This document shows, piece by piece, positions 62,080-64,000 of a DNA stretch of 64,000 bases. Source of the stretch: Enchytraeus crypticus (Eukaryota; Annelida; Clitellata; Enchytraeida; Enchytraeidae); contig CAJHZI010000811.1 in NCBI GenBank assembly GCA_905160935.1, positions 1,688,501 through 1,752,500 of the forward strand, in the 5' to 3' direction. Under the pieces are notes generated by a model. That model saw nothing but the letters and a program-made list of their open reading frames with translations. It was not told the DNA's origin and ran no database searches. The position numbers were made by a program, and so were the translations under genes. Numbering within the stretch: position 1 is the stretch's first letter; each line of letters opens with the position of its first letter.

Positions 62080-63050
62080 AAAACGTAAATAGTTTAGTGA
62101 ATACGCTGCAAATAGGTTGTGAACAGACGAAAGAGAGCGTATAAGTGTATTAGATAGTTAGTCATTTTAGATATTTTATTTTCACGAAAATCACAATGAC
62201 ACTCTAAACTATGCATATAACGACGAGAATAGTGGACATACATGTACAGACCCGAAGGCTCTGACGCATTCCCACAAAGGCTACAATAACAATTAACAAA
62301 AATTGCAATTATTCATTTTAAAAATAATGAGAAATGAAACTAATAGATTTGGCAGTAAGTTGAATGTAGACATGTAGATAGACGCATTGAAAACAAGGTT
62401 GAGTTTTTAATAGAGACATTGTAGCCTGACTGCATCCGAAGACGCTTGCATGTTGACTAATATGTTATATGCAGATAAGTCAGAGAAGTTCCGTGTCGCA
62501 TTGTTGTGACGTGTAGATATATCTATATGTATTGCAGCCAATTTCCGACATTGGTAAGAAAAGACGTGTGACTCTTTGTAACCGAATATAGTAATTACGA
62601 CCCACTGCAGGGACTAAATCAATTGAGTAAATCTATAAAAGAATTGCTAGTTAGTATTCGCTTGAAAATAATAAAATCCATTTAAACCATGTAGTATGGT
62701 TAAACAATGTGGTTATATAGGATATGATACGAGTAATATCCGGATTATTATATAGTAAGTATAGTAATTCGATTGTAGATCAGTAGCATAATTCTAAGCC
62801 AGTACTTGTTCAGTACCTGACAGAAAAGTGAGGATTAATTGGGTCCTAGGCTTAGTTTATTGTTAATTTGTTAGCTCATGCAGTCAGGCAGCTATACTAC
62901 AGCCTGTTACTGACTTAGTATTTAATTACCAGTGAAACACAGATTTTACTGTCATTTAGTTTATTTCGTTTTCGTTCAATTGCATTCGGCTAAACCGAAG
63001 AACATACCAACTGTAAACTTCAAGTACCCAATTGAGCAAGAACTGAGGAC
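62080..63050. other. intergenic, nothing recognised
   Basis: No repeat family or coding region identified in this stretch. Confidence 0.4.
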
Positions 63051-63054
63051 AACA

Positions 63055-63272
63055 TAGGGAAACCACCTCAGGAGTCTTATTTTCTCAAGCTAAGGGCCAC
63101 ATTAAATATAAAGATGAGGCGTTGCCAGTTGTGAAGGGAGTAATTTGTTAATCAATGGCGCACTCTTTATGAAGTGTAAAAGCAGAATATACTTTGGCCC
63201 TGACGTTTAACAGAATAATACAGATAGATTGATAGAGAGATAGATAGATAGAGAGAGAGAGAGGGGGGGGGG
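63055..63272 (+). mobile_element. non-autonomous family E element, diverged
   Basis: GGGAAACCACCTCAGGAGTC, GTGAAGGGAGTAATTTGTTA, and a final GATAGA/GAGA repeat with a G run; the stem-loop is degraded. Confidence 0.7.
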
Positions 63273-63516
63273 GATCTGGGAACTCTTGCAAATGTTAGGT
63301 TGACAGTAAAAGGATAACTCCTTTATTACATTAAAGATAATATCACACATATTTAAAGGGATCTTTTCAGCATATCGTAGACATACTGTCAGTTTTTCAA
63401 TTTTATCTCAATTCTAATTCAATTTTACTCAATTTTACATTAATGTTACCATAATGTTTCCTCAATTTTAGCTTAGTGTTACCTCAATGTTGGCTCAATG
63501 ATATTTTGCTGGACTT

Positions 63517-63655
63517 GGCCGGAGCCAGTGGCGAAATCGGTAAGACACTCAACCTCGGAATAGTATGAGCGGGGTTCAAACCCTGGGCTCACCAGTCTCT
63601 AACATCGCTTTCGATTGAGGAAACTGACGTTAACAGTAGCTTTGCCAACTTTAAT
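63517..63655 (+). mobile_element. tRNA-derived SINE, family A
   Basis: GGCCGGAGCCAGTGGCGAAA, GCGGGGTTCAAACCCTGGGC and GAGGAAACTGACGTTAACAG, 145 bp before the gene 3 start. Confidence 0.82.
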
Positions 63656-63798
63656 GATATAATCATCTTTCATTTGATATTCAATGATTTAAATACTACT
63701 AACTCCAGTTTAAAGACCTTCATTTTCTATATTTAAATTTCAGCACAAATAAATCATATGATTTATACCTCCCCAATACATTTTTCTGAGTAAGAGCA

Positions 63799-64000
63799 AT
63801 GGAAAGACCAGCAAGAATCTCGTATGCTTCATCTGGTATCTCTCTTCTCCTGTATTTTCACTTTATGAGGACTCAGAGTGAGAAGGAACTGCGCATTGGC
63901 TTCATATCATCGGAGTACGATCAAGGAGCCGTGAGTCTCGCTTTAGAGCAGGCTCAGAGAGATGGTCATCTAGCTGAATACAACATCAGGTTGTGCGACT
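63799..64000 (+). CDS. gene 3: N terminus of a receptor-guanylyl-cyclase-like protein (partial)
   Basis: ATG at 63799 opens a frame that is still open at the window edge. It encodes MERPARISYASSGISLLLYF, a possible signal sequence, then ELRIGFISSEYDQGAVSLAL and EQAQRDGHLAEYNIRLCD. The (L)RIGF...GA...AL..A...G......R..CD pattern is the beginning of the type I periplasmic-binding fold (ANF-receptor family), as in natriuretic-peptide-type guanylyl cyclases. Related class C receptors have the same fold, so the enzyme assignment needs the missing sequence. Confidence 0.65.
   Translation, partial: MERPARISYASSGISLLLYFHFMRTQSEKELRIGFISSEYDQGAVSLALEQAQRDGHLAEYNIRLCD

Overview
This is an AT-rich, intron-rich nuclear genome segment from an animal, most likely a marine invertebrate bilaterian with a chitin-containing matrix. 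I cannot name the species. Evidence for an animal: long introns with GT-AG junctions in consistent phase, EGF, VWA, CUB-like and chitin-binding modules, tRNA- and 5S-derived SINEs, a non-LTR retrotransposon, hAT-type miniature transposons and very many simple repeats. All three recognisable protein genes lie on the + strand and all encode secreted or membrane proteins.

Layout. 1-7114 is intergenic and repeat-filled: a SINE split by a 5'-truncated LINE, CT, CAC/ATC and AT microsatellites, and a 42-bp tandem array ending in a hairpin. 7115-22010 is gene 1, five exons, about 947 residues: signal peptide, an unusual CUB-like region split by two long low-complexity insertions, a sushi-like module, one transmembrane helix and a 346-residue cytoplasmic tail. 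22011-26056 is intergenic and starts with a 34-bp array that ends in a perfect 23-bp hairpin. 26057-58934 is gene 2, 27 exons, about 1592 residues, modelled from start codon to stop codon with all junction phases agreeing: signal peptide, a possible lysozyme/transglycosylase-like region, a VWA domain with complete MIDAS, 18 EGF modules and a C-terminal CBM14 chitin-binding domain. 58935-63798 is intergenic with arrays of TGACGTA-type motifs and GA/CT repeats. 63799-64000 is the 5' end of gene 3, whose product resembles a receptor guanylyl cyclase ligand-binding domain and runs off the window.

Gene 2 looks like a secreted matrix protein that can bind chitin (CBM14) and other proteins or metal (VWA, EGF). 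The combination of VWA and CBM14 recalls Pif/BMSP-type shell matrix proteins of molluscs, but the long EGF series and the N-terminal region are different. Its most striking point is one EGF module cut in two by about 310 residues made of two unrelated 11-residue repeats (one elastin-like) and a furin-type site. The mobile elements also form a system: a LINE and a non-autonomous family end in the same kind of short stem-loop followed by GA repeats, and several repeat tails abut or form splice acceptors of gene 2.
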